This document shows positions 51,484 through 61,097 of a stretch of 64,000 nt of DNA, piece by piece. The notes beneath the pieces are model-generated. The model was not told where the DNA came from. It was given only the letters and a program-made list of their open reading frames with translations, and made no database searches. Source of the DNA: Chryseobacterium artocarpi (GTDB taxonomy: Bacteria; Bacteroidota; Bacteroidia; Flavobacteriales; Weeksellaceae). Location: positions 248,001-312,000 of the forward strand of contig NZ_MAYH01000023.1 of assembly GCF_001684975.1 (NCBI RefSeq). The letters run 5' to 3'. Numbering within the stretch: position 1 is the stretch's first letter; every line of letters starts with the position of its first letter. Both the position numbers and the translations under genes were made by a program.

Positions 51484-52278
51484 TTAAAAGCTTTTTACCA
51501 GCCCAATTCCTACAGTTTTATTCTGATAAAAAGGCATAACCATGGTAGATGATAATAGTTTTTTTTCTTTATTTTTTCCACGCAGCATAGTATCAATCTT
51601 AGGAAAAAGCCAATAAGCAAGTTCTGTGGAAAGAATTCCAAAACCTGCACCTGCTGCAACATCCCCCAGCCAGTGTTTATCATTTAACATTCGATACACA
51701 CCAGTAAAAATAGCGAAAGGATATCCTGAAAGACTTAACCAAAAATTGGTATCCTTATATTCTCTGAACATAAACTGTGCAGAAGAAAATGCTGTTGCAG
51801 AATGACCGGACGGAAATGATAAGGTATTGGATCGATCAGGTCTTTCCTCTTTTACAAGATATTTCAACGGCATGGTAAAAGCTGCAGAAATTAATTGAGA
51901 GGAAACATAAATAATGGTACGGTCTCTAAGGTTATGCTTTCCTTTTATGCCCATCGCATTCAGCCCGTATACCATTACAGCAGGAGCATATTGGGTATAG
52001 TTATCCAGATTAACAGGTGCTGGCTTATGCTCATTAATCTCCGTTCGGGTGGAAAGATTGAGCTGTTTTAGATTATTCATAGTTAAACCAGCCACGCCAT
52101 ACGCAATTAAAGTTCCGGGAATAATAAGACTTTTATAATTAAGTTTATTCTTTACAATACTATCCTGTAAAGGAGCCTGTATCGTGGTACTATCATTGAT
52201 GCTCTGTGCATTGATGCTACAATAAAAAGAATTGAAAGCAATAATATAAATGAGTGTTTTTTGAAGAAATTTTACCAT
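51484..52278 (-). CDS. PAP2-family phosphatase
   Basis: 264 residues with a signal-like start (LIYIIAFNSFYCSINAQS). The three phosphatase motifs are present: KYLVKEERPDRS, SFPSGHSATAFSSAQF and VYRMLNDKHWLGDVAAG. It would remove phosphate from a lipid such as undecaprenyl or phosphatidyl phosphates in the membrane. It is 27 bases downstream of the four-repeat membrane protein gene and likely co-transcribed. Confidence 0.9.
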   Translation of the reverse strand: MVKFLQKTLIYIIAFNSFYCSINAQSINDSTTIQAPLQDSIVKNKLNYKSLIIPGTLIAYGVAGLTMNNLKQLNLSTRTEINEHKPAPVNLDNYTQYAPAVMVYGLNAMGIKGKHNLRDRTIIYVSSQLISAAFTMPLKYLVKEERPDRSNTLSFPSGHSATAFSSAQFMFREYKDTNFWLSLSGYPFAIFTGVYRMLNDKHWLGDVAAGAGFGILSTELAYWLFPKIDTMLRGKNKEKKLLSSTMVMPFYQNKTVGIGLVKSF

Positions 52279-52305
52279 TGTAATAAAGAAGAAATTTTAA
52301 AATGA

Positions 52306-53049
52306 TTAAGAAGACGTTTCAAGATATTTTCTTTGAGAAATAAAAATCATTATTACCATTAATAAAAGAGATACTAGGGATGCGTTCATTGGTCCTAAAT
52401 CAAGACCTCCTTTTGTCAGAGGTTTCGTTAAAAGGTCACCAAATGTTGCTCCAAACGGACGAGTGAATACAAAGGCGATCCAAAACAAAAGAACATGATT
52501 AATCTTGGTAAAATAATGAAGTAAGACAACAATTAGAATGATTACTCCGGTAATACATGCTCCTGTCATATAACCCAATCCTAAATTATCACTCAGGAAA
52601 TCCCCGAAAGCTGTCCCAAGACTATTGGAAAATAATATGGCTCCCCAATAATAGAATTCTTTATTTCTCTCAAAAATGGGATAAACTTCAAGATTGCCGT
52701 ATCTTTTATTCCATAGAAAAAGTGAAATTAACAGTCCAGAAAGAAGAATTAAACTACCCATTAAATATCCTGTATGTAATGTCCGGTCTATGAAATCAGA
52801 AATTTCCGTTCCTAGGGTTGTTGTTCCGATAATAACGAGCCAATAGACTGGTGGACTATATTTTTTAAGAGAAAGTTGTACCGATAATATAAGAATAAAG
52901 AATGCTAATGTGATAAAAATTCCTTTTGTATAGCCCAGATTTAAGGTCATAGAAATAAAATCACCCAGAGTTTCTCCTAATGTAGTTGCTACAATTTTCA
53001 TGAGCCAGAAAAGTATGCTGACTGCTGCTACTTTGTTTGCCGTTCTCAT
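52306..53049 (-). CDS. Multi-pass membrane protein with four internal repeats
   Basis: 247 residues with about seven to eight transmembrane helices. A unit recurs four times: TLGETLGDFISMTLNLGY, TLGTEISDFIDRTLHTGY, SLGTAFGDFLSDNLGLGY and PFGATFGDLLTKPLTKGG, each followed by a hydrophobic helix. I take it for a COG4705-type uncharacterised membrane protein. The conserved Gly-Asp pairs sit at helix ends, so they may line a transport path. Function is unknown. It probably shares an operon with the PAP2 gene. Confidence 0.72.
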   Translation of the reverse strand: MRTANKVAAVSILFWLMKIVATTLGETLGDFISMTLNLGYTKGIFITLAFFILILSVQLSLKKYSPPVYWLVIIGTTTLGTEISDFIDRTLHTGYLMGSLILLSGLLISLFLWNKRYGNLEVYPIFERNKEFYYWGAILFSNSLGTAFGDFLSDNLGLGYMTGACITGVIILIVVLLHYFTKINHVLLFWIAFVFTRPFGATFGDLLTKPLTKGGLDLGPMNASLVSLLLMVIMIFISQRKYLETSS

Positions 53050-53145
53050 TGCATTTATTCTTGTATTAAGTTGAAATCGATTTTGTTAGAAAATGTTTAG
53101 GGACAAAATTTTCAAATAATAACCTGTTCTTAAATAATATATTGA

Positions 53146-54183
53146 TTATGTTGTTTTAAATTTTGTAAGCACATTATCTTTATAACAATAGAATTCGTGA
53201 GTTGTCTTTTTTCCAAATGCATATACTTTTTCAATATGCACTTCATCATAATGTTCCATCAGATTATGGTATTTTTCTTTCAGGTCTCCGGATAATTCTT
53301 CTGGACGTATACTTTTTTCAATCTCTATTCCCTCATGTGCTTTATATTCCAATACCAGACGGGTATCTTTCCAGGATACTGTATAAATATTTTTCTTTGC
53401 AGTGGATGAACTATTGAAAGCAATTTGATCCTGTTGAATAATTTTACCTGAAGTACTTGTCATTAAAGTGATTCCCGATATAACCATGGCTCCATATCCT
53501 ATTTTTCTGAATAGATTTTCGCTAAGATGTGGAAGGATATATTTTACAGTATAAGAAGAAACGATAGCAGCGATGGCAATTGCAATTCCCAGCCATAATG
53601 CTGTATTAGAATATAATCCCAGTGAAATATAAATGATCAGTTTTATAAGATGAAGAAATACTTCATTAGCAGCACGGGTAGCAACAATTTCTTCTTTTTT
53701 CAGTCCGAATTTCAAATAAAAACGATTAAAAAGAAGCCCTACTGCTCCTGTAATTCCTGAGATGAAACCTGCCATAAAGCCGATGAGTGCCAACGCTGAT
53801 TTGGGATATTCTTTTTCTGTTTCTTCCGCCTTATTTTTAGAAACAAATAATTGAGGAAGATTGGCAATCAGAAAAATGGCTACAACCAATTGCAGATAAT
53901 TCGGATTCACATATTTAATCAGAAAAGCACCTAATAATACAGCCGGAATAGAGAATGGAACAAACCATAAGAATATTTTCCAGTTGATATGTTGTTTAAA
54001 TACAGCAATTCTTGAAGCCGAACTGGTAAAAGTACCAATCGTAAGAGAAAAAGGAACCAATGATGTTGGCAACAGCAGATTCAAAATAGGAATCAGGATA
54101 AGGCTTGCCCCACCGCCACAAATAGCACTGATCCAGAATGCAAGTATTGTTCCTGCGAACAAAAAGACAATTTTTAAAATCAT
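53146..54183 (-). CDS. TSUP/TauE-SafE family permease with carboxy-terminal extension
   Basis: 345 residues from the ATG at 54183. A longer frame to 54237 is open, but the extra residues precede the first membrane helix without likeness to the family. Residues 1-245 hold about eight helices with duplicated motifs AFWISAICGGGASLILIP and LIGFMAGFISGITGAVGLLF. The last 100 residues (AFNSSSTAKKNIYTVSWKDTRLVLEYKAHEG to VLTKFKTT) are soluble and unusual for this family. It moves a small anion, often a sulfur compound. It is the second TSUP protein of the window. Confidence 0.85.
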   Translation of the reverse strand: MILKIVFLFAGTILAFWISAICGGGASLILIPILNLLLPTSLVPFSLTIGTFTSSASRIAVFKQHINWKIFLWFVPFSIPAVLLGAFLIKYVNPNYLQLVVAIFLIANLPQLFVSKNKAEETEKEYPKSALALIGFMAGFISGITGAVGLLFNRFYLKFGLKKEEIVATRAANEVFLHLIKLIIYISLGLYSNTALWLGIAIAIAAIVSSYTVKYILPHLSENLFRKIGYGAMVISGITLMTSTSGKIIQQDQIAFNSSSTAKKNIYTVSWKDTRLVLEYKAHEGIEIEKSIRPEELSGDLKEKYHNLMEHYDEVHIEKVYAFGKKTTHEFYCYKDNVLTKFKTT

Positions 54184-54286
54184 TTCCAAATAGAATTTAC
54201 ACTTCAGTATGTAAATATTTTCACTACAAAGGTGCAAACTGATTTAGAAGAAATTTTGAATTTTGCTCTTGGAGATGTTAAAGGAA

Positions 54287-55573
54287 TTATAAATTAATAG
54301 AAAAAATATGTTGTCCATTTTCAAACCTGTAATGGATTGTCCAATGATGAAACTTGCAGATTTCCTGAATGATAGAGAGCCCTAGTCCACTTCCGTTATT
54401 ATTGGCAGACAACTTTGAAAATCGTTTGAATAAAAGGTCTGCATTAAGTTCTTTATCTCCGGAATTCGAAATTTCAAAAACAGAACTTGTGAGTCGAATA
54501 GAAATTAAACCTCCCTGAGAAGTATGTCTAATAGCATTGATGATGAGATTATTAATCATGACCTCTATGAGACTGCTGTTACCATTTATCCTAATATTAC
54601 TTGCTATTTCCTGTTCTAATTTTATATCTTTCTGTTCAAAGTGTTCCTGCAGAATAGCAATAATTTGATACAATATTTCATCCATCACAATCACTTCAGA
54701 GCTATCAAACTGATGATTCTCTATTTTAGCCAATAACAGAAGGTTTTTATTGATTCTGGAACTTCTTGTAAGAGCTTTATTAATATCTTCTACAATCAGA
54801 TATTGTTTTTCCGTAAGATCTTGATCCTGTAGAAGTAAGTCCAGCTTATTTTTAAGAATTGCAAGTGGAGTTTGAAGCTCATGAGAAGCATTTTCGGTAA
54901 ATTCCTTTTGGGTTTTATAGACTGAAATATTGCGTTCTATAAGTTTGTGAAGAGATTGATTTAATTCTTCAAATTCTGTAATATCGGAAACTGGAAATTT
55001 AATTTTATCTTGACTATTGAGATTAAATGTTTTTAAACGGTTCAATGTATCCCTGAATGGCTTCCAGATAGATGCAGATAGCCTTCTATTCAGATACAAA
55101 AGCCCTATAACAATCATGATGAAGAAAAAAACAGTGATCATTGCTATTATTCCAATAGTCTCATGAGATTCCTCTATATTGGTTTCTATGGTAAACAAAT
55201 AAGGATTTCCCTGAATATAAATTACTTTCTTAAGACATCGATATCTTTCTTTCTTATTTTCAGAGGTAAATAAAAGAGCCTTTTCGTTAATATAAACACT
55301 ATCTTTCCTGACTTGATCAGGGGAAATCTTTTCAATATTCGTTTCAGGCTGAATATGATTCCATAATTGAAGACTTTCTTCCAGCTGTTTTCCGGATAAT
55401 TTTAACTGATTAAATTCATAAGCTGTTTTCTCTACAATAATCTGATTATGCTCATCCAGTTCACTTTGCCAGATATTGTCCACCACAAAATAATATACAG
55501 GAATACTGATGGTGAGTATAACAAGTACATAAATAATAAAAGGTTTTGTAGTCTTATTTAAAAGTGGCTTCAA
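54287..55573 (-). CDS. Sensor histidine kinase
   Basis: 428 residues. Two transmembrane helices (about 10-32 and 142-165) flank a periplasmic sensor region. The HisKA box is TENASHELQTPLAILKNKLDLLL. The ATPase motifs are INNLIINAIRHTSQGG (N-box) and SANNNGSGLGLSIIQEICKFH (G2-box). It is 42 bases downstream of its response regulator gene and forms a two-component system with it. The signal is unknown. Confidence 0.95.
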   Translation of the reverse strand: MKPLLNKTTKPFIIYVLVILTISIPVYYFVVDNIWQSELDEHNQIIVEKTAYEFNQLKLSGKQLEESLQLWNHIQPETNIEKISPDQVRKDSVYINEKALLFTSENKKERYRCLKKVIYIQGNPYLFTIETNIEESHETIGIIAMITVFFFIMIVIGLLYLNRRLSASIWKPFRDTLNRLKTFNLNSQDKIKFPVSDITEFEELNQSLHKLIERNISVYKTQKEFTENASHELQTPLAILKNKLDLLLQDQDLTEKQYLIVEDINKALTRSSRINKNLLLLAKIENHQFDSSEVIVMDEILYQIIAILQEHFEQKDIKLEQEIASNIRINGNSSLIEVMINNLIINAIRHTSQGGLISIRLTSSVFEISNSGDKELNADLLFKRFSKLSANNNGSGLGLSIIQEICKFHHWTIHYRFENGQHIFSINL

Positions 55574-55615
55574 GATGATTAAAGTTTTATATTCAAGGTT
55601 TAATACAGATTTAAA

Positions 55616-56296
55616 TTATTCAATTGCTTCCCACCTATATCCCGTTCCATACACAGTTTTTAAGTAATGCTCTGATCCTGCATCATAAAGCTTTTTCTTA
55701 AGATTTTTTACATGGGCATAAACAAAATCATGATTATCAAGCATATCGGCAAAGTCTCCGGAAAGATGTTCTGCTAAGGTACTTTTAGAAATCACTTTGT
55801 TTTTGTTTCCGATAAAATAAATCAGAAGATCAAACTCTTTCTTTGTTAAAAAAATAGGTTCATTATTTACAGCAACAGACTTTGCCAGAAGATCAATCTG
55901 GAGCTCGTTTTGCTTAATCACATTAGAACTGCTGAACTGCTTTCTCCTGATAATGGAATATACTCTCGCCATAAGTTCAGAAAGATGAAAAGGTTTGGTA
56001 AGATAATCATCTGCTCCTAGTTTTAATCCTTCAATCTTGTCATCCAGTGCATTTTTTGCTGAAATGATAATGACACCATCCTGTTTTTGCTGTTTTTTCA
56101 GCTCTTCTAAAATCTTAAGTCCATTTCCATCAGGAAGCATGATATCTAATAAAATACAATCATAGTCAAAAGTTTCTATCTTGTTCATAGCTTCATTGAA
56201 TGTTCCGGCATTTTCGCAGAGATAATCTTCTCCGGATAAATATTCGGAAATACTTTTTGCAAGTTCAGCTTCGTCTTCAACGATTAGAATTTTCAT
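55616..56296 (-). CDS. OmpR-family response regulator
   Basis: 226 residues. The receiver domain has DEAE, the phosphorylated Asp in DCILLDIMLPDGNGL and Lys in LTKPFHLSELMAR. The winged-helix output domain (about 130-226) includes FLTKKEFDLLIYFIGNKNKVISKSTLAEHLSG and the wing YGTGYRWEAIE. Two tandem 11-base repeats lie 18 bases ahead of its start and could be its own binding site. Confidence 0.96.
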   Translation of the reverse strand: MKILIVEDEAELAKSISEYLSGEDYLCENAGTFNEAMNKIETFDYDCILLDIMLPDGNGLKILEELKKQQKQDGVIIISAKNALDDKIEGLKLGADDYLTKPFHLSELMARVYSIIRRKQFSSSNVIKQNELQIDLLAKSVAVNNEPIFLTKKEFDLLIYFIGNKNKVISKSTLAEHLSGDFADMLDNHDFVYAHVKNLKKKLYDAGSEHYLKTVYGTGYRWEAIE

Positions 56297-56600
56297 GGGA
56301 TAAATCTATAACTAAATTCTGAAGAAATTCTGAACTTAGAATAATAATATTACTAAAATATAGGAAGGATTTAGCTGAATAATGAAAAATATTCAACAGC
56401 GAAATAAAATTGACAAATATGTTTACTTTATATAAGTACAATCTGTTTTGTACTCTAACTCGAACAAATTATTGAACAAATAATTAATAATATTGATTCT
56501 TAATTGAAAAATTCACAAGATGTTTTAAGACGTTTTTTATAAGATATTTCATAAATTTACACTGCTGTATCCCATTTGAACAGTATTAAAAATCTTTCCG
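56297..56600. other. Divergent intergenic region with tandem 11-bp direct repeat
   Basis: Between the response regulator and the ClC gene. AAATTCTGAAG (56314-56324) is followed at once by AAATTCTGAAC (56325-56335). GCTGAATA and TATTCA-ACAGC (about 56373-56399) form a bulged hairpin. The rest is AT-rich with no reading frame of note. Confidence 0.5.
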
Positions 56601-58448
56601 GTGAAAATTCACAACAAAAAAAAGTACCTAAGTTTTCTAAAATTTAAAAGAGATTTCCAGAAATACGGACTGGAAAAAGCGCGCAGTTATGAGCTTATTC
56701 TCCATTGGCTGAACAACAGATTAAGCAGAAACCAGTTTCTTGTACTGTCTGGAATTTTGGTGGGTTGTACAGCAGGGCTTGCCGGAGTAATCTTAAAAAC
56801 ATTGGTACATAACATTCATTATTTTATTACCAATAAGGTTCACTTTGAATACCAGATTTTATTTTATATTGTTTTTCCTTTTTTAGGAATTGTATTAACT
56901 ACGATGATTGTTCTTACCTTATTTAAAGGACAAGATCGAAAAGGGATTGGTGCTATTCTTTATGAAATTGCCCAGAATTCAAGTATTGTTGCTTCTGTAA
57001 AAATGTATTCCCAGGTGATTCAGAGTGCTGTTACTGTTGGATTGGGAGGTTCTGCCGGATTGGAAAGTCCGATTGCGGTTACAGGTGCAGCAATAGGATC
57101 AAATTATGCACAAACCTACAGATTAAACTATAAAGAACGTACATTATTACTTGCTGCCGGAGCTACTGCCGGAATTGCATCAGCTTTCAATGCTCCTATT
57201 GCCGGGATTATGTTTGCTTTTGAAATTCTGCTTACCGGAGTCGTTTTTACAGATTTTATTCCTTTGGTGGTAGCTGCTGTCTGTGGAAGTCTTTTGTCAA
57301 GGATTCTGCTTCAGGAAGATGTGCTTTTCAGATTTTATACCAGAGATGCTTTTAATTATAAAAATGTTCCCTACTATTTAATCTTAGGAATTGTAACAGG
57401 TTTATATGCAAGATATTTTGTAATTATTTCTCAAAAAGTAGAGCATTTTATTAAGGGGCTTCAGCTTTCAAGAATGCGTAAAGCGATGTTTGGAGGTGCT
57501 GTTCTGTCACTTCTGTGTGTCTTGTTTCCGCCTTTATTCGGAGAGGGATATGAAACAGTAAAGGCTTTTACCAACGGAGATACTCATTCTATCATTGAAA
57601 ATAGTTTTTTCAGGTATTTCGAAATTGGAGAATGGACAATCATTATATTTCTGGTCCTGATATTATTATTAAAGGCATTTGCAACTTCTTTTACGATATT
57701 CAGTGGTGGAAATGGAGGAAACTTTGCGCCATCTCTTTTTGCTGGTGGAACTCTAGGGTATTTATTTGCTTTGGTTTGTCAGCATATAGGATTTGAAGAT
57801 GTTCCGGTAACCAATCTTGTACTGGTAGGAATGGCTGGTGCCATGAGCGGTGTTTTATATGCTCCACTTACAGCTATATTTCTGATTGCTGAATCCAGTT
57901 TTGGATATGATCTGTTTATTCCGTTAATGATCGTTTCCGTAATGTCTTATCTTATTGCAAAATGGTTCTCTCCTATCTCTCCTGAATTGAAATCCCTTGC
58001 AGATGAAGGAAAAATATTTACCAATAAACATGATAAAAACCTTCTTTTTGCTTTAAGAACAGAAGACTTTATTGATAAATACTCACAAACAATTCCTGAA
58101 AATGCTTCTGTTTCAGAGCTTTTTGAACTCGTGAAAAACGGAAATAAAAATATTTTTGCAATTGTAGATGAAAACCGCAAACTGAAAGGAGTTTTAACCT
58201 TGGATGATATCAGACCCTATCTTTTTAATAAAGAATTTGATGCTTCTCAATCGGTAATCAATATAATGAAGGCTCCTCCGGCGGCACTTCACCCTGATAA
58301 CAGACCTTTGGATATTCTTCAAACCTTTGATGACACGGGAGTCTGGAATCTTCCTGTTGTGAATGAGAACAATGATTTTATTGGGTTTATTTCGAAGTCA
58401 TCTATCTTGATGAGCTATAGACAGTTGCTGAAAGAATATTCGGATTAA
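56601..58448 (+). CDS. ClC-type chloride channel or antiporter with CBS domains
   Basis: 615 residues starting at GTG. Residues about 40-455 are the membrane part. The filter motif is GSAGLESPIAVTGAAIG, which keeps the gating Glu but replaces GREGP, and the later filter is GGNGGNFAPSLFAGG. The first motif of classic ClC proteins (GSGIP) is replaced by KGIGAIL, so ion selectivity may differ from chloride. Two CBS domains close the protein (about 490-545 and 555-612) and may bind nucleotides. Confidence 0.9.
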   Translation: MKIHNKKKYLSFLKFKRDFQKYGLEKARSYELILHWLNNRLSRNQFLVLSGILVGCTAGLAGVILKTLVHNIHYFITNKVHFEYQILFYIVFPFLGIVLTTMIVLTLFKGQDRKGIGAILYEIAQNSSIVASVKMYSQVIQSAVTVGLGGSAGLESPIAVTGAAIGSNYAQTYRLNYKERTLLLAAGATAGIASAFNAPIAGIMFAFEILLTGVVFTDFIPLVVAAVCGSLLSRILLQEDVLFRFYTRDAFNYKNVPYYLILGIVTGLYARYFVIISQKVEHFIKGLQLSRMRKAMFGGAVLSLLCVLFPPLFGEGYETVKAFTNGDTHSIIENSFFRYFEIGEWTIIIFLVLILLLKAFATSFTIFSGGNGGNFAPSLFAGGTLGYLFALVCQHIGFEDVPVTNLVLVGMAGAMSGVLYAPLTAIFLIAESSFGYDLFIPLMIVSVMSYLIAKWFSPISPELKSLADEGKIFTNKHDKNLLFALRTEDFIDKYSQTIPENASVSELFELVKNGNKNIFAIVDENRKLKGVLTLDDIRPYLFNKEFDASQSVINIMKAPPAALHPDNRPLDILQTFDDTGVWNLPVVNENNDFIGFISKSSILMSYRQLLKEYSD

Positions 58449-58509
58449 AGAGATAATTTGAAGACCGAGTAGTAACTTAACTGTTAAAAAATATCTTTTT
58501 GTGGTTTTA

Positions 58510-58546
58510 AAAAAATCCGTTCAATATTAAATTGAACGGATTTTTT
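58510..58546. terminator. Bidirectional terminator
   Basis: AAAAATCCGTTCAAT (58511-58525), loop ATTAA, ATTGAACGGATTTTT (58531-58545), a perfect stem between the convergent ClC and aldo/keto reductase genes. Confidence 0.85.
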
Positions 58547-58569
58547 AATCTAATAACGATAATTGGAAA

Positions 58570-59517
58570 TTAATACTGACTTGCTTTGTTCAGCAAATCA
58601 ATATCTTCCTGATCTAAAATAAGTTTAGGTGCATTGAAAAGGGTTTCAAGCTGTGAAGAACTTGTAGCACTTACAATAGGAGCTGTAATCAATGGATTTG
58701 ACAGCAACCAAGCCAAAGCTACTGTTCCCTGATTGCTATGATACTTTTCACTTACCTGATCCAATGCCTGTAAAACTTCTAAACCTTTAGGATTTAAATA
58801 TTTTCTTACTCCTTCTCCTCTGGCACTTTTTGTGAGATCTTCTTCAGTACGGTATTTTCCGGTAAGAAAACCTGCAGCCAAAGACCAATACGGGAATACG
58901 CTTAGATCAAACTGTTCCACCAAAGGAGCATAGTTTTTCTCAAAGCCTTCTCTTTCCAATAAGTTATAATGTGGCTGTAATGCAACATATTTGGGAAGAT
59001 TATGCTTTTCTGAAGCTTCAAATGATGCTTTCAGACGTTCAGGAGAAAGATTTGATGCTGCGATATAGCGTACTTTCCCGGCTTTGATGATTTCATCATA
59101 TGCAGAAAGTGTCTCTTCTACCGGAGTTGTTTGATCGTCAAAATGGGTGTAATAAAGATCAATATGATCTGTCTGAAGTCTTTGAAGAGATTCATCTACT
59201 GATTTCAGGATATGTTTTTTGCTGATATCATAGCCGTGTTCCTTCGTTTCAGAACCCACTTTAGTTGCTAATACGATATCTTTGCGGTTATTGCGGCTTT
59301 TCATCCATTTTCCAATGATCTCTTCAGATTGTCCGCCTTTTCCATTTACCCACCATGAATAAGTATCTGCCGTATCTATAAAATTGAATCCGGCATCTGT
59401 AAACTTATCCAGAATATCAAATGATTCCTTTTCATCCAATGTCCATCCAAAAACATTTCCACCAAAATTGATAGGTGCAACTTCTAAGTCGGTATTTTTG
59501 ATTTTTCTTTTTTCCAT
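58570..59517 (-). CDS. Aldo/keto reductase
   Basis: 315 residues, the usual length. The catalytic tetrad is visible: Asp and Tyr in FIDTADTYSWW, Lys in VLATKVGSE and His in LYYTHFDDQTTP. The NADP-binding end is ALAWLLSNPLITAPIVSATSSSQL. Substrate unknown; likely a cytoplasmic carbonyl reductase. It lies alone, with a terminator behind it. Confidence 0.95.
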   Translation of the reverse strand: MEKRKIKNTDLEVAPINFGGNVFGWTLDEKESFDILDKFTDAGFNFIDTADTYSWWVNGKGGQSEEIIGKWMKSRNNRKDIVLATKVGSETKEHGYDISKKHILKSVDESLQRLQTDHIDLYYTHFDDQTTPVEETLSAYDEIIKAGKVRYIAASNLSPERLKASFEASEKHNLPKYVALQPHYNLLEREGFEKNYAPLVEQFDLSVFPYWSLAAGFLTGKYRTEEDLTKSARGEGVRKYLNPKGLEVLQALDQVSEKYHSNQGTVALAWLLSNPLITAPIVSATSSSQLETLFNAPKLILDQEDIDLLNKASQY

Positions 59518-59654
59518 AAATTAATTTTACTTACTGACCTCTAAGGTAAGGAATATTGGTTGTTTACAGTATTTAAAATACCCATTGAGGTTATAGTTAT
59601 AATAAATAAAAATGTAGTATTCATATGGCTTTGTATACGTATGAGGTATAAAAA

Positions 59655-59676
59655 AGCAAGACTAAAAAGTCTTGCT
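59655..59676 (-). terminator. Terminator after the pirin gene
   Basis: AGCAAGACT, loop AAAA, AGTCTTGCT, with TTTTTTA following on the minus strand, about 20 bases past the pirin stop codon. Confidence 0.8.
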
Positions 59677-59698
59677 ATAAATATGAATATTATTAAAA

Positions 59699-60730
59699 TT
59701 AGTTCTGCTTTTCAGGAGAGTCTAATTCTTCTCCAAATCGATAACTTGCAAATCTGCCTGTTTCTTTAGGATTTACAAGATCCATTTCTGAATTTCCCCA
59801 TGGCCAGCCTCCAAATTGGGTTCTTCGATATTCTGCATAAGAATCCTCCAGTTCTCGTTCCGTATTCATTACAAATGGACCTCTTGCTGCGACAGGTTCT
59901 CCTATAGGTTCTCCTTCTAAAATAATTATTTGAGCAGCACCGCTTCCATTTTTAATTCTGATTTCTTCTCCTCCATCCAGCTCAGCGAATAATCCTTTTT
60001 CCATGGTATATTCATCCAGATTTAGGATAGAATTTCCATCATAGAAAAACAAATAACGATTCATTGTAGAATTTACAGCTGGAAGAACAAATTCTGTTTC
60101 AGGATCCATTTCTAAAAGTGCAATCCCAACATGATGATTAGGATCTTTTGCCCATGAATTCTCAAGTGGGTCAATAGATTTCACCCCATTGTACTCTCCT
60201 AAAATTACTTTGATTTTTACATTTCCTCCATTTTCATTCTTGATATTGGATTCCGGAATTTTCTCTTTCCAAAGCATTTTATAATCTGGTTCTGTCATTT
60301 TACTTTTTGATGGTAAATTCATCCAAATTTGAAAGAGTTCTAAAGGATTGGGTGCATCATCGTTTACAAGTGGAAACATTTCCCCGTGCAAAACACCGGA
60401 TCCTGCACTCATCATCTGTACATCACCTTGTCCGTAACGACCTTTTGATCCTTTTGAATCGAAATGATCAACATAGCCTTTAGAAACAATGGTTACAATC
60501 TCAAAGCCACGATGTGGATGGTGTGGAAAACCAGGAATTTCCTCTCCGTGGTACATTCTCCAATCAGCATCCCTATTGAAATCATTACCAATTGATCTTC
60601 CTTCTAATGATGCGTCTGGTCCCATATTACCATTAGCCTGCGGATAATTATCTTTGTGATAAACTCCGATAATAAACGGATCACTAATAGGCATGCCGCC
60701 TACTATTCTCGATAGATTTTTAACTTTCAT
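59699..60730 (-). CDS. Pirin-family protein
   Basis: 343 residues of the bicupin pirin family. Metal ligands lie in FPHHPHRGFEIVTIV and VQMMSAGSGVLHGEMFP. The second cupin (about 200-300) is followed by the signature RGPFVMNTERELEDSYAEYRRTQFGGWPWGNSE. Bacterial pirins oxidise quercetin or act as redox-sensitive partners; the role here is unknown. It is a single-gene unit. Confidence 0.93.
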   Translation of the reverse strand: MKVKNLSRIVGGMPISDPFIIGVYHKDNYPQANGNMGPDASLEGRSIGNDFNRDADWRMYHGEEIPGFPHHPHRGFEIVTIVSKGYVDHFDSKGSKGRYGQGDVQMMSAGSGVLHGEMFPLVNDDAPNPLELFQIWMNLPSKSKMTEPDYKMLWKEKIPESNIKNENGGNVKIKVILGEYNGVKSIDPLENSWAKDPNHHVGIALLEMDPETEFVLPAVNSTMNRYLFFYDGNSILNLDEYTMEKGLFAELDGGEEIRIKNGSGAAQIIILEGEPIGEPVAARGPFVMNTERELEDSYAEYRRTQFGGWPWGNSEMDLVNPKETGRFASYRFGEELDSPEKQN

Positions 60731-60864
60731 TGTGTAAGTGTTTTTTATTATTACTATTTGTGTTGTTTACACACTCTAATTGCTCAAATTCGAGACCAAT
60801 TTATCCCGTGTCAGCTTCTGAAAATCATTGTTAATGATTTCTTAAAGTTACTTATAGTATTAAT

Positions 60865-60960
60865 CATAGTTTGAGAGGAACTCAGGTTTTTGATGAAAAA
60901 TTAAGCACTAAACAATATGCCAAACTGGCTGAAATAAAGGCTGGAATGCTGACATTTTGA
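60865..60960 (+). pseudogene. Possible protein-coding remnant
   Basis: A 31-codon open stretch without a start codon, ending in TGA at 60958. Its composition (RGTQVFDEKLSTKQYAKL) is protein-like and recalls, weakly, the carboxy-terminal part of Fic-domain proteins. It may be a relic of a deleted gene, or chance. Confidence 0.3.
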
Positions 60961-61029
60961 TTATAATTTACCTGTGGATATCTTGGATTATCATTGCTTG
61001 GTCAGCTTAAATATCATTTTACTACAAAA

Positions 61030-61057
61030 AATGCACGAATAAAACTATTCGTGCATT
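61030..61057 (-). terminator. Terminator with TGCACGAAT stem
   Basis: AATGCACGAATA and TATTCGTGCATT form a perfect 12-bp stem around AAAC, with TTTTTT following on the minus strand. The stem shares TGCACGAAT with the hairpin at 12615-12658. Confidence 0.8.
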
Positions 61058-61097
61058 GGTAGTGTTATAAAATAATTATCTTTTATACAATTGTAAC

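Larger units (their letters stand above)
60731..61097. other. Intergenic region with a possible gene remnant
   Basis: It holds the upstream region of the pirin gene and a terminator at 61030. From 60865 to 60960 the plus strand encodes an unstarted fragment, HSLRGTQVFDEKLSTKQY then AKLAEIKAGMLTF and a stop. This looks like real protein sequence cut short at both ends. I see nothing else. Confidence 0.4.
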
